A stretch of DNA of 64,000 bases from contig JAEYRU010000285.1 in the NCBI GenBank assembly GCA_023435335.1, positions 1 through 64,000 on the forward strand, in the 5' to 3' direction. How positions within the stretch are numbered: position 1 is the first letter of the stretch; the number at the start of each line of letters is the position of its first letter. Below the pieces are notes generated by a model. The model saw only the letters and a program-made list of their open reading frames with translations, had not been told where the DNA came from and made no database searches. This document shows positions 40,220 to 48,235 of this stretch, one piece after another. The translations under genes were made by a program, and so were the position numbers. The stretch is from Pseudomonadota bacterium. GTDB taxonomy: Bacteria > Pseudomonadota > Alphaproteobacteria > Rhizobiales > Rhizobiaceae.

Positions 40220-41440
40220 TCAGTTTGACGGGTCGCGGGCCTCCCGCTGACCATCCCGGCTGACCTGCCGGATTTCAGAATGCTCCCAGGCCCCACCTGA
40301 TGACGCGTCGTCATCTGCGACGCTGCAGTTGCGGCCACGTCGTTTCGCCGCGTAGAGCAACTCGTCGGCACGCCGGACAGCGCCCCATGGGTCCTCTTGC
40401 GGGCGGATTTCCGTTACCCCCAGGCTGCAGGTGAGGGACAACTGCGGAACGATGCGCTGCCAATCCGTCGTCTCTACGGACATGCGGATTCGCTCCGCGA
40501 GGCCGACGCCCTCGCCCGGCTCCGCTTCGGCGGCCACGACGACGAACTCCTCGCCACCGAGACGCCCGACGAAATCGCCGGGAGATATGTTGTCGCGCAG
40601 GACATCCGCGAAGTGGCGCAGCACTCGATCGCCGGCCCCATGGCCGTGGCGGTCATTGACCTCCTTGAAGTGATCTATGTCGCACATGATGACGGTGATG
40701 GCGCGACGGGCTGTGCGCTCGACCATTTCGCGCAGCCTGGCATCGGTCCCGCGCCGGTTGTAAACCTCCGTGAGCGCGTCCGTATCCCGCTCCACCTTAA
40801 GCCGAGCGATCAGGTCGAGCGCTGCGCTGAACATGACGCCGAGACCGAGCACGGTCGTGAACAGGGCGCCCGAGTAGAACGTCACGATCCAGAACGGGGA
40901 GCCGGCGGGACGGCTGGCATCCGCGTTGGTGATGGTACTGGCCGTCAGGAGTATCCGCGGAAAGAAGTGCAGTCCAACGATGAGCAGAACCCAGAACAGG
41001 AGACGGTCGGCCTCGGAACCGTGTGCCATACGTCGCAGCCGCCATGCCGGATACAGGAAGATGGCCGCCAGACCGAAGTTCACGACATACACCCGCATCA
41101 ATATGTTGTCCTGGAGATAGCTGAAGATCGCCACCCCGATGGGGATTGCCGCTCCGAATAGGACAAGCAGCGCCGGCGGCGACACAAAACCGGAGCGGAA
41201 GAGGATGCCGTACGAAACAAGCATCGCACCGGACGCATAGAGGAATGCAGCGACCAACGGCGGCGTAGTCAGATACTGGGCGACTATTGCCACCCCGAAT
41301 ACGCCGTAGCCGAGCGCGAGCAGACCCAGATAGGACAGGCTGTGGCCGAAGCCCGCGAGGGCCAAGGCCCATGCCCAGACCGAGGCCATGGCGACCGCGA
41401 ATGCCAGAACGAGAACAAGAGGGATCAGCGTCAGGTCCAT
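40220..41440 (-). CDS. membrane-bound diguanylate cyclase (GGDEF), no I-site
   Basis: A 406-residue protein. Residues ~1-210 hold about seven or eight transmembrane helices with no family I can name. Residues ~218-375 are a GGDEF domain with DALTEVYNRRG, the metal-binding IMCDIDHFKEVNDRHGHGAGD and the active-site GGEEF at 295-299. The domain should make cyclic di-GMP from two GTP. The inhibitory-site motif RxxD, which normally ends five residues before GGEEF, reads SPGD here, so product inhibition may be absent. ATG 41440 starts MDLTLIPLVLVLAF. No phosphodiesterase gene is nearby. Confidence 0.9.
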   Translation of the reverse strand: MDLTLIPLVLVLAFAVAMASVWAWALALAGFGHSLSYLGLLALGYGVFGVAIVAQYLTTPPLVAAFLYASGAMLVSYGILFRSGFVSPPALLVLFGAAIPIGVAIFSYLQDNILMRVYVVNFGLAAIFLYPAWRLRRMAHGSEADRLLFWVLLIVGLHFFPRILLTASTITNADASRPAGSPFWIVTFYSGALFTTVLGLGVMFSAALDLIARLKVERDTDALTEVYNRRGTDARLREMVERTARRAITVIMCDIDHFKEVNDRHGHGAGDRVLRHFADVLRDNISPGDFVGRLGGEEFVVVAAEAEPGEGVGLAERIRMSVETTDWQRIVPQLSLTCSLGVTEIRPQEDPWGAVRRADELLYAAKRRGRNCSVADDDASSGGAWEHSEIRQVSRDGQREARDPSN

Positions 41441-41640
41441 GGGCGACCTCGGTTACGGTGCTCCCCTTTGGCGCACGAACTGCGCCGAGGTCGTGAACGC
41501 ATCATGTCCCGAACACACAGGCTGGCATCGTCCAATGCGCGCGCGTTCGTCGCGGGACAGGCGAGCGGGTGACATCTTGCCAGCATCAGGGAAATCCTGA
41601 ACATGCGCAATACAGTCTAGCATCGCCGATCGGAACCCAT

Positions 41641-42687
41641 ATGCACTTCGCCTCCGACAACTGGGCAGGCGCCCACCCCGCGATTGCGGCCGCACTTACC
41701 GAGCATGCAACCGGATTTGCAGCCGCCTACGGGACGAGCGAGTTGGATCGCAGGGTGGAGCAGCGCTTCAGCGAGATTTTCGAGCGCGACGTCGCCGTAT
41801 ACTTCGTGTCCACCGGCACGGCAGCCAACGCGCTCTCGATGTCAGCCGTGGCGCGCCCCGGTGGCGTCGCCTTCGCCCACCGCGGGGCGCACATGCTGGA
41901 AGACGAGGGCGGGGCACCGGAATTTCTGACCGGGGGAGCGCGACTTTGCCCGGTGGATGGCCACCTTGGCCGCATGGACCCGGTCGCGCTCGACCATGCC
42001 ATTCGCCGCTACCCGCCGGAATTCGTCCATGCCGGCCAGCCCATGGCGGCATCAATCACCCAGACCACCGAGGTCGGCACCGTCTATCGGCGCGACGATA
42101 TCGCCGCCATCGCCGCCGTATGTAGCTCGCACGGCATCCCGCTGCACATGGATGGCGCGCGCTTTGCCAATGCGATGGTCTCTCTCGACTGCACGCCGGC
42201 CGAAATGACCTGGAAAAGCGGCGTCGACATCCTTTCCTTCGGCGGAACCAAGAACGGCTGCTGGTGCGCCGAGGCGCTGGTGGTGCTCAACCCGGACATC
42301 GGCAGGGAACTTCCCTTCCTTCGCAAGCGCGCCGCCCAGCTCTTTTCCAAGACACGTTTCGTATCGGCGCAGTTCGAGGCCTATTTCGCCGGGGATCTGT
42401 GGCTAGACTCGGCCCGCCATGCGAATGCCATGGCGCTGCGGCTTGCCGAACTCATGCAGGCGTCAGCCAAGCTGCGGCTGGCGTGGCAGCCCGAGGCCAA
42501 CGAGGTGTTCGCCATCCTGGCCGCGGATCTCCGTAGGAGCCTCGCCGACGCGGGTGCGGTGTTCCACGAATGGAACACGCCCCACGGTTTCCAGGGAGTC
42601 GGGGAAGGCGAGGTACTGTGCCGTTTCGTCACGAGCTTTGCCACGACCGACGACGATATCGACCGCTTCTCTGCGCTGACCTCCTGA
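41641..42687 (+). CDS. ltaA: low-specificity threonine aldolase / beta-eliminating lyase family
   Basis: A 348-residue fold-type I PLP enzyme of the Beta_elim_lyase family, expected to split threonine or allo-threonine into glycine and acetaldehyde. PLP lysine lies in DILSFGGTKNGCWCAEALV. Upstream are FVSTGTAANALSMSA and the aspartate of IPLHMDGARFANAMV. ATG 41641 begins MHFASDNWAGAHP, matching the family start; the frame is open further upstream to 41569. It is 162 bp ahead of the bufferin operon on the same strand, but I see nothing that ties it to that system functionally. Confidence 0.88.
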   Translation: MHFASDNWAGAHPAIAAALTEHATGFAAAYGTSELDRRVEQRFSEIFERDVAVYFVSTGTAANALSMSAVARPGGVAFAHRGAHMLEDEGGAPEFLTGGARLCPVDGHLGRMDPVALDHAIRRYPPEFVHAGQPMAASITQTTEVGTVYRRDDIAAIAAVCSSHGIPLHMDGARFANAMVSLDCTPAEMTWKSGVDILSFGGTKNGCWCAEALVVLNPDIGRELPFLRKRAAQLFSKTRFVSAQFEAYFAGDLWLDSARHANAMALRLAELMQASAKLRLAWQPEANEVFAILAADLRRSLADAGAVFHEWNTPHGFQGVGEGEVLCRFVTSFATTDDDIDRFSALTS

Positions 42688-42849
42688 CGCCTCTCACGCA
42701 GGCGCGACTGCCCCTCGCGGCCGCGTCACGTGGCTGTGCAACGCCGTTGAACATCGGTCGCGGCGCATTGATTTCCCAGTGACTGCACCCTTTGGGAGAA
42801 ACAGACGCCGGCGCTGGCCGGCCTGCACAGAACCCCAGAGGAGAGAGAC

Positions 42850-43173
42850 ATGTCCACCAATACGACGATCAGCGCTGCCTGGCTGGCGAGCGCCGTTACG
42901 GCCGCACTGATCTCGGGAGCGTCCGCCGCTCCCCTCAGCGAAACCGTGGTCAAAGCCGCCATGGATGCCGGCATGGAGAAATGCTACGGCGTCGCGCTCG
43001 CCGGTCAGAACGATTGCGCTGCCGGCCCCGGTACGACCTGCCAGGGCACATCGACTGTCGACTATCAGGGCAACGCCTGGAAATTCGTGGCCGGCGGCAC
43101 CTGCACGACGATGGAACTCCCTGGCGATCGCATGGGTGCGCCCGAGCCGCTTACCCGCGACATCCCGTCCTGA
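42850..43173 (+). CDS. bufA: bufferin precursor peptide (DUF2282), copper-binding RiPP
   Basis: A 107-residue DUF2282 protein with a signal peptide (MSTNTTISAAWLASAVTAALISGASA). The mature peptide carries four cysteines, C45, C56, C64 and C85, in the family pattern EKCYGVALAGQNDCAAG...TCQGT...W.FV.GGTC. Bufferins are exported peptides whose cysteines are converted to thiooxazoles by an MNIO enzyme and which bind copper in the periplasm. The order precursor, DUF692, DUF2063, DoxX found here is the bufferin operon arrangement. GGAGAGAGAC precedes ATG 42850. I see no confident promoter in the 162 bp upstream. Confidence 0.9.
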   Translation: MSTNTTISAAWLASAVTAALISGASAAPLSETVVKAAMDAGMEKCYGVALAGQNDCAAGPGTTCQGTSTVDYQGNAWKFVAGGTCTTMELPGDRMGAPEPLTRDIPS

Positions 43174-43205
43174 CCCAGGCGGAACGCCGGAAACCGGAGG
43201 CCTCG

Positions 43206-44117
43206 ATGATCGTCACGCCCACCCTGACCTCGGATGAGACCCGCCGTTTTCCGGCGTTCCCCCTCGACGGACGCGCCGGAGCCAGCCTCAAGCCCGAGCA
43301 TCTGCGCGAAATCCATGCCGACGCCGCGCCCGTCGGCTTCTTCGAAGTGCATGCGGAGAATTATATGGGCGCCGGCGGCCCGCCGCACGCCGCACTCTCT
43401 GCCGTCCGCGAGAGATGGCCGGTTTCCCTGCACGGTGTCTGCATGTCGCTTGGCGGCGCCGGGCCGCTCGACAGGGAACACCTGCAACGCTTCAAGGCAC
43501 TGGTGGAGCGCTACCAGCCCGCACTCGTCTCGGAGCACCTCGCTTGGTCCACTCACGACACGACCTATTACAACGACCTGCTGCCGCTTCCCTACACCAC
43601 CGCGGCGCTTGAGCACGTAGCCGCGCACATCGACGAGATGCAGGAAGCGATCGGTCGACCGATCCTGCTCGAGAACCCCTCCACCTATCTCTTGTTCAAG
43701 GACTCGACGCTGTCGGAAACGGACTTCTTGAGAGAACTCACACGGCGCACCGGCTGCGGCCTGCTCCTCGACGTCAACAATGTCTTTGTCTCGGCAACCA
43801 ACCACGGCTATTCGGCAATCGAGTATCTCGGCGATTTTCCGCTGGAACTCGTGGAGGAGATCCATCTCGCAGGCCACGCCGAGCAGCAGGATGACGACGG
43901 TGCGCTGCTGCTGATCGACAGCCATGACGGCCCGGTGGCGGACGCGGTCTGGAAACTCTACGAGATCGTCATCAGCCAGTGCGGCCCGATCCCGACCCTT
44001 GTCGAGTGGGACAGCGATATTCCGGAATGGCCGGTTCTGAAGGCCGAGGCGATCGCGGCGCAGTCCATACTCGACCGCCACGCCACCCGTTACATGCTCG
44101 GCCGGGCTCACGGGTGA
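43206..44117 (+). CDS. bufB: MNIO-family (DUF692) bufferin-modifying enzyme
   Basis: A 303-residue multinuclear non-heme iron oxidase with a TIM-barrel fold. Likely iron ligands are visible as H76 (SLHGVCMSLG), H111 (SEHLAWS), E156 (LLENPSTY), D189 (LLDVNNVFVS), H220/H224 (EIHLAGH) and D238/H240 (IDSHDGPV). The family oxidises cysteine residues of the precursor peptide, in bufferins to 5-thiooxazoles. It lies 32 bp after the precursor gene with GGAGG upstream of ATG 43206. The next conserved gene (bufC) would be expected to start on its stop codon; see the note at that entry. Confidence 0.92.
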   Translation: MIVTPTLTSDETRRFPAFPLDGRAGASLKPEHLREIHADAAPVGFFEVHAENYMGAGGPPHAALSAVRERWPVSLHGVCMSLGGAGPLDREHLQRFKALVERYQPALVSEHLAWSTHDTTYYNDLLPLPYTTAALEHVAAHIDEMQEAIGRPILLENPSTYLLFKDSTLSETDFLRELTRRTGCGLLLDVNNVFVSATNHGYSAIEYLGDFPLELVEEIHLAGHAEQQDDDGALLLIDSHDGPVADAVWKLYEIVISQCGPIPTLVEWDSDIPEWPVLKAEAIAAQSILDRHATRYMLGRAHG

Positions 44118-44214
44118 GGCAGCGCAGGGAAAGCCGCAAGGGAACGATCGGTACAGCTATGCGGCGCAATTCGCCCCTGCGCTGCTGGCGCCTGACCTGG
44201 AAGCGCCTGCGGTT

Positions 44215-44913
44215 GTGGCAGGCCCGCGCGGGAAAACGGTGGCGAGACGCTACAACGTCTACCGCAACAACGTGACGGTGAGCCTGATCGACGCGCTCGC
44301 TGCCACTTTTCCTGCAGTCCAGCGCATCGTCGGTCAGGACTTCTTCCGTGCGATGGCCCGCATCCATGTGCGCGAGAACCCGCCAACCTCGCCGCTGCTC
44401 TTCGAATACGGGCGTGGATTCGCCGATTTCGTCGAGCGCTTCGAACACGCGCGCGCCCTTCCCTATCTGGCCGACGTTGCGCGCATCGAGCGCGCCTGGC
44501 TCGACGCCTATCACGCCGCCGACGCGCGGCCGCTAGCCGCTGAGACGCTGGCAGCCGTTCCGCCGGACAGGTTGGGCAATACGGTCTTTGCGCTGCATCC
44601 CGCCACGCGCATCCTGCGCTCGAGCTTCCCGGCGGTGACCATCTTCGCGATGAACCGCGGCAACCAATCGGTTGTCCGTCTGCAGACGGCAGAGCCGGAA
44701 GACGCTCTGGTGGTCCGCCCGCGCCTGCACGTGATCGTGCGCCGTCTGCCGCCCGGCGGCGCTGCCTTTCTATCCAACCTGGTGGCGGGTGAAACACTGG
44801 CTACGGCGGCAACGGCAGCCCTGCAGGAGGTACCCCAATTCGACCTCGCTGCGAATATCAGGGGAATGGTCGAGGCGGGAGCATTCCAGGGAATAGGGAG
44901 GGCACCAGCATGA
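44215..44913 (+). CDS. bufC: bufferin partner protein (DUF2063), start region apparently frame-broken
   Basis: A DUF2063 (BufC/HvfC) protein that acts with the MNIO enzyme, probably presenting the precursor. From GTG 44215 it has 232 residues, including VARRYNVYRNNVTVSLIDAL and ATFPAVQRIVGQDFF. The typical N-terminal motif lies upstream in the same frame at 44143-44211 (NDRYSYAAQFAPALLAPDL), but that frame has no ATG, GTG or TTG between the bufB stop and 44215. The natural coupled start, GTG 44114 overlapping the bufB TGA, is in a different frame (VRQRRESRKG) that stops at 44275. One missing base near 44138-44143 would join them. This could be a real frameshift, a sequencing error or an unusual start. 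Confidence 0.78.
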   Translation: MAGPRGKTVARRYNVYRNNVTVSLIDALAATFPAVQRIVGQDFFRAMARIHVRENPPTSPLLFEYGRGFADFVERFEHARALPYLADVARIERAWLDAYHAADARPLAAETLAAVPPDRLGNTVFALHPATRILRSSFPAVTIFAMNRGNQSVVRLQTAEPEDALVVRPRLHVIVRRLPPGGAAFLSNLVAGETLATAATAALQEVPQFDLAANIRGMVEAGAFQGIGRAPA

Positions 44914-45416
44914 CGACGGACACCGGGGACTTGAGGCGGCCGCATGCGGCATACGGACCGGCCAGATTGGTCGGCCGCGCCCAGGCGCTGATCGAATGGA
45001 TCGCCGCGCCGTCGCTGACGCAGTTAGTTCTGCGGCTGGCGCTCGCCGTTCCGTTCTGGCGTTCCGGCGTCAACAAATGGGACGGATTCCTGCAACTCAA
45101 CGATGTTGCGGTGCTGCTCTTCACGGCCGAGTTCAAGCTGCATATTCCCGGCGGGCCGTATCCGTTTCCGGCGCCTGCAGTTATGGCCTTTCTCGCCGGC
45201 TCGGCCGAGATCGTGCTGCCCGTGCTGCTCGTGCTTGGCCTCGCGACGCGCTTTGCCGCGTTTGGGCTGCTTCTGATGACGCTGGTGGTGCAGTTGACCG
45301 TGCCGGCTGGCTGGCCGCTGCACCTCACCTGGGCGGCGATGGCACTGGCGCTGATAGCGTGGGGCCCTGGTCGCCTTTCCGCCGATTACATGGTGGCGCG
45401 GCGCCTAGCGGGATAG
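44910..45416 (+). CDS. DoxX-family membrane protein of the bufferin operon
   Basis: A 168-residue DoxX protein with about four transmembrane helices (LVLRLALAVPFWRSGVNKWDGF, VMAFLAGSAEIVLPVLLVLG, FGLLLMTLVVQLTVP, and a C-terminal helix). The ATG at 44910 overlaps the stop of bufC (ATGA). DoxX proteins regularly end bufferin and related MNIO operons. A redox or quinone-linked role is suspected for the family, but its job in bufferin biogenesis is unproven. A bidirectional terminator lies just downstream. Confidence 0.88.
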   Translation: MTTDTGDLRRPHAAYGPARLVGRAQALIEWIAAPSLTQLVLRLALAVPFWRSGVNKWDGFLQLNDVAVLLFTAEFKLHIPGGPYPFPAPAVMAFLAGSAEIVLPVLLVLGLATRFAAFGLLLMTLVVQLTVPAGWPLHLTWAAMALALIAWGPGRLSADYMVARRLAG

Positions 45417-45428
45417 GTGGGCCGCCCG

Positions 45429-45464
45429 AAACGAAAAGCGGCGCTCAAGGCGCCGCTCTCGTTT
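45429..45464. terminator. bidirectional terminator between doxX and hsp20
   Basis: A stem GCGGCGC-TCAAG-GCGCCGC (45438-45456), extended by AAACGA/TCGTTT outer pairs, lies between the two convergent genes. Reading toward lower coordinates it is followed by TTTTCGTTT, so it should end the hsp20 transcript; it may also end the bufferin operon. Confidence 0.7.
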
Positions 45465-45481
45465 GTTGCTTTGAAGCCTGC

Positions 45482-45943
45482 TCAGGCAGCCTTGGCTTCG
45501 ATCTGCTTCGAGCCGTTTGCGGCCTTGGCAATCGAGATCTTGCGCGGCTTCATCTCTTCCGGGATGTTCCGTTTGAGATCGATGTGGAGCAGCCCGTTCT
45601 TCAGCTCGGCGCCGCTCACTTCAACGAAGTCGGCGAGCTGGAAGCGGCGTTCAAAGGCGCGCGATGCGATGCCGCGATAGAGGAACTCGCCCTCTTCCTT
45701 GCTCTCTTCGGTCTTCTCGCCCTTGACCGTCAGCACGTTGCGGTGCGCCTCGATCGAGATGTCGTTCTCGGAGAAGCCGGCTACCGCCATGGAGATGCGG
45801 TACGCATCCTCACCGGTCCGTTCGATGTTGTAGGGCGGGTAGCTGGGCGTGCTGTCCGGCTGGGTGACCGAGTCCAGCATGCCGAAAAGGCGGTCGAACC
45901 CAACGGTAGAGCGGTAGAGCGGGGAAAAATCGACGTGACGCAT
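45482..45943 (-). CDS. Hsp20 small heat-shock protein (IbpA-like)
   Basis: A 153-residue alpha-crystallin-family holdase. The alpha-crystallin domain covers ~35-130, with YRISMAVAGFSENDISIEA, VLTVKGEKTEE, the FLYRGIASRAFERRFQL segment and ELKNGLLHIDLKR. The C-terminal tail contains the KISI motif (in RKISIAKA) in the I-x-I position. The start ATG 45943 has AAAGGAG as RBS. The frame continues upstream to 46081 but that part is the 5' untranslated region, which carries an RpoH-type promoter and a ROSE-like hairpin. It would be made only after heat shock. Confidence 0.92.
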   Translation of the reverse strand: MRHVDFSPLYRSTVGFDRLFGMLDSVTQPDSTPSYPPYNIERTGEDAYRISMAVAGFSENDISIEAHRNVLTVKGEKTEESKEEGEFLYRGIASRAFERRFQLADFVEVSGAELKNGLLHIDLKRNIPEEMKPRKISIAKAANGSKQIEAKAA

Positions 45944-46048
45944 GATTCTGTTCTCCTTTGAGAAGCAACAACTGTTTGCGTTGACCGGGTCCTGGAAGCC
46001 CTCTGGCCTTTCCATCCGGTCGGCGGCCCCATCCTTGGCGGCCGCCGG
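45944..46048 (-). promoter_or_regulatory. candidate ROSE-type RNA thermometer in hsp20 leader
   Basis: The leader of about 105 nt is strongly structured. Its 3' hairpin (45951-45964) pairs UUCUC with GAGAA and so occludes the AAAGGAG ribosome binding site. UUGCU lies directly at its 5' side (45968-45964), matching the U-[U/C]-GCU element known to pair with the Shine-Dalgarno in rhizobial ROSE elements. Further upstream, CGGCGGCC and GGCCGCCG form a second stem. Family assignment rests on these motifs and the hsp20 context. Confidence 0.55.
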
Positions 46049-46053
46049 AACTG

Positions 46054-46082
46054 ATTTGGGGGCGCCCCTCGCCCATTTCAAG
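46054..46082 (-). promoter_or_regulatory. RpoH (sigma-32) promoter of hsp20
   Basis: Reading toward hsp20, CTTGAA at 46082-46077 is followed after 15 bp by CCCCAAAT at 46061-46054. The known sigma-32 pattern is CTTGAA, 13-15 bp, CCCCATNT, so only one -10 base differs. The predicted start near 46048 gives the leader described above. Confidence 0.65.
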
Positions 46083-46254
46083 ACTTCATGACTGCCGCGC
46101 GCACCTTGAAATGAATGCAGGATGAACCAGGGCTTCGGGCTCCATTCAGGTGCCTGGGGCTATCATGCCTCCAACATAGAGATCAGGCGGCGAACCAAAG
46201 CCGCCGAACCTCTCGGGACCGGGTGCAACGTCCCTTCCGCCCGGGCCCGAAATC

Positions 46255-46287
46255 GGAGGCCGGTTGCCATGTTGGCAGCCGGCCTCC
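46255..46287. repeat. 14-bp stem-loop in the hsp20/hydrolase intergenic region
   Basis: GGAGGCCGG at 46255-46263 pairs perfectly with CCGGCCTCC at 46279-46287. TTGCC/GGCAG extends the stem inward to a 5-base loop. The 310-bp stretch 46083-46392 around it shows no gene. There is no T-run, so it is not a typical terminator; it could be a leader structure of the hydrolase transcript. Confidence 0.5.
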
Positions 46288-46392
46288 AGCCGTCTTTCCC
46301 GACTTTGCCTTTGGCTGCCCCTCGGCTATTGAGGCGAATGCTCCGGTCGACGTCCGGAGACGGGTGTGGAATCGTCAGCGAGCGGAAGGGGC

Positions 46393-47352
46393 ATGTCGGA
46401 CCTGCTTTTTGCCACAGAGGGGAACCCCGTCCCTGAAGGGGCGGTGGCCGGACGCTTGCGCATGCGCGACGGCAAGTCGCTTCGCTACGCGCGTTTCGCG
46501 GCCAGCGCGCGCCCGTTGAAGGGAACCGTCATCATCATACCCGGCCGCAACGAGTGCATCGAGAAGTACTTCGAGACGATCCGGAATCTCTCATCGCGCG
46601 GGCTCGGCACACTGACCTTCGATTTGCGCGGCCAGGGGGGCTCTGATCGCCTCATCACCGATCCGATGCCCGGCTATATAGTCTCGTTCAATCAGTATGT
46701 GGCTGACCTGGAAGAGGTGTTCGAGCAGATCGCCCTCCCCGACTGCCGTGGCCCCTTCTACGTGCTTGCACACTCCACCGGCGGCCTGATCGCACTCCTG
46801 GCCGCGCCGGGTCTGGTGAACCGCGTGCGCCGCATGGTGCTGACGGCGCCTCTTATCGAATTCGCCAAGTCGTCCATATCGATGCAGAGCCTGCGCCGGC
46901 TGACGGCACTGCTTTTCTATTTCGGCATGGGTTCGCTCTATGCGGGCGGCGGGCCTCGGCGCGAAGAGGGAACGCCCTTCGCCACCAACACGCTGACGAC
47001 CGACCATGCGCGCTATGCCCGCAACCTGGCGATCTACCGCGAGCATCCCGAACTGGCGCTCGGCGGTCCGACGGTCGCTTGGGTGCATGCCGTCTGCAAT
47101 GCTGTGGAAAGGCTGCAAGACCCCGAATTCCTGGCTCGGATCCATGTCCCGCTGCTGATCATCGCCGCGGGCGCAGATGAGGTCGTCTCGACGCCGGCTA
47201 CCGAACGCCTCGCACAACGACTCCGGTCGGGCAGCCTGATCACCATCGATGGCGCTCGCCACGAATTGCTGCAGGAGGCCGACATCTACCGCGAGCAGGT
47301 GATGGCCGCGTTCGATGCGTTCGTGCCAGGGTCCGACGCGCCCGCGGTCTGA
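46393..47352 (+). CDS. alpha/beta hydrolase, lysophospholipase-like
   Basis: A 319-residue alpha/beta-hydrolase of the Hydrolase_4 (PldB/monoacylglycerol lipase) type. The oxyanion region IIPGRNECIEKYFETI, the FDLRGQGGSDR loop and the nucleophile elbow AHSTGGLIALL (GxSxG variant HSTGG) are clear. The catalytic Asp is likely in AGADEVVSTPATE, and the His in GARHELLQE. ATG 46393 with GGAAGGGG upstream gives the family N-terminus. The likely substrate is a lysophospholipid or monoacylglycerol. It converges on hisN, 8 bp away. Confidence 0.88.
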   Translation: MSDLLFATEGNPVPEGAVAGRLRMRDGKSLRYARFAASARPLKGTVIIIPGRNECIEKYFETIRNLSSRGLGTLTFDLRGQGGSDRLITDPMPGYIVSFNQYVADLEEVFEQIALPDCRGPFYVLAHSTGGLIALLAAPGLVNRVRRMVLTAPLIEFAKSSISMQSLRRLTALLFYFGMGSLYAGGGPRREEGTPFATNTLTTDHARYARNLAIYREHPELALGGPTVAWVHAVCNAVERLQDPEFLARIHVPLLIIAAGADEVVSTPATERLAQRLRSGSLITIDGARHELLQEADIYREQVMAAFDAFVPGSDAPAV

Positions 47353-47360
47353 CTGGCTCT

Positions 47361-48137
47361 TCAGCCCGAGTTGAGCACTTCCAGCGCTGCGGCGTGCAGC
47401 GCCGCGCTGGCGGCGGCAACGATTTCGCCCCCGGCTTCCGCCGGGCCGCCGTCGCTGGTCGTCACAACCCCGCCCGCCTGCTCGATGATCGGAACGAGCG
47501 CGACGATGTCGTAGGGCTGCAGCGCCGTCTCGACGACGAGGTCAATATGCCCGGCCGCGAGCATGCAATAGGCATAGCAGTCGGTGCCGTAGCGGGCCAG
47601 CCGAACCTTCGCCTCCAGCCTGTCGTAGGCGGTCCGCTTGGCCCCCGCGAAAAGCGCCGGGGTCGTGGTGCACAAAGTGGCGTCCGAGAGCAGCGTCGTT
47701 CCGCGGGTGCGCAGCCTCTGCGGGCCACCGGGGCCGTCATACGTAGCGCCGGTCGAATCGGCCACGAATATCTCCTTGGTGAAGGGCTGGGACATCAGCC
47801 CCGCCACGGCCTTGCCCCCGACCGTAAGGCCGGCCAGGGTTCCCCACAAGGGGATGCCGGAGATGAACGCCCGCGTGCCGTCGATCGGATCGATGACCCA
47901 GATACTCTCGCTGTCGGGATTGGTGGCCCCGAATTCCTCGCCGATCACGCCGTGCTGGGGAAACCGCGCGGTGATGAGCGCACGAATGGCCCGCTCGGCT
48001 TCGCGGTCTGCCTCGGTGACCGGATCGAAGCCGCTTTCGAGCTTGTTGATGACGTAGGCCGGCTGTCGGAAGCGCGGCAATGTTTCCGCCGCCGCAGCTT
48101 CGGCCAGTTCCCGCAGGAATGCCTTCATGTCGTCCAT
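47361..48137 (-). CDS. hisN: histidinol-phosphatase, inositol-monophosphatase type
   Basis: A 258-residue Mg-dependent phosphatase of the IMPase superfamily. Metal-binding motifs are GEEFG (near 66), WVIDPIDGTRAFISG and LQPYDIVALVPIIEQAGG near the C-terminus. The R-A-F after DPIDGT and the overall sequence fit the HisN type that supplies the missing histidinol-phosphatase step in actinobacteria and rhizobia, while inositol-phosphatase activity cannot be excluded. Start 48137 (MDDMKAFL); the internal ATG at 48128 is an alternative. It is divergent from a small RNA gene. Confidence 0.85.
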   Translation of the reverse strand: MDDMKAFLRELAEAAAAETLPRFRQPAYVINKLESGFDPVTEADREAERAIRALITARFPQHGVIGEEFGATNPDSESIWVIDPIDGTRAFISGIPLWGTLAGLTVGGKAVAGLMSQPFTKEIFVADSTGATYDGPGGPQRLRTRGTTLLSDATLCTTTPALFAGAKRTAYDRLEAKVRLARYGTDCYAYCMLAAGHIDLVVETALQPYDIVALVPIIEQAGGVVTTSDGGPAEAGGEIVAAASAALHAAALEVLNSG

Positions 48138-48200
48138 CCGCCCCTCTTGTTCGCCCGCCTGCGGGTAATTGCCTTATATGTTAACAATCCGGAAATGCCG

Positions 48201-48229
48201 CTTGACATTTGTGCATCGCAGCATAACAT
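48201..48229 (+). promoter_or_regulatory. promoter of the small RNA at 48236
   Basis: CTTGAC at 48201-48206, 17 bp, then TAACAT at 48224-48229, an acceptable rhizobial sigma-70 promoter. It places transcription start at 48235-48237, exactly at the base of the first hairpin of the RNA. Confidence 0.55.
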
Positions 48230-48235
48230 TTGACA

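Noticed and set aside
46115..46519. 134-residue forward open frame upstream of the alpha/beta hydrolase
   Set aside because: It overlaps the hydrolase start in another frame, has no ribosome site or motif, and crosses the strong stem-loop at 46255.
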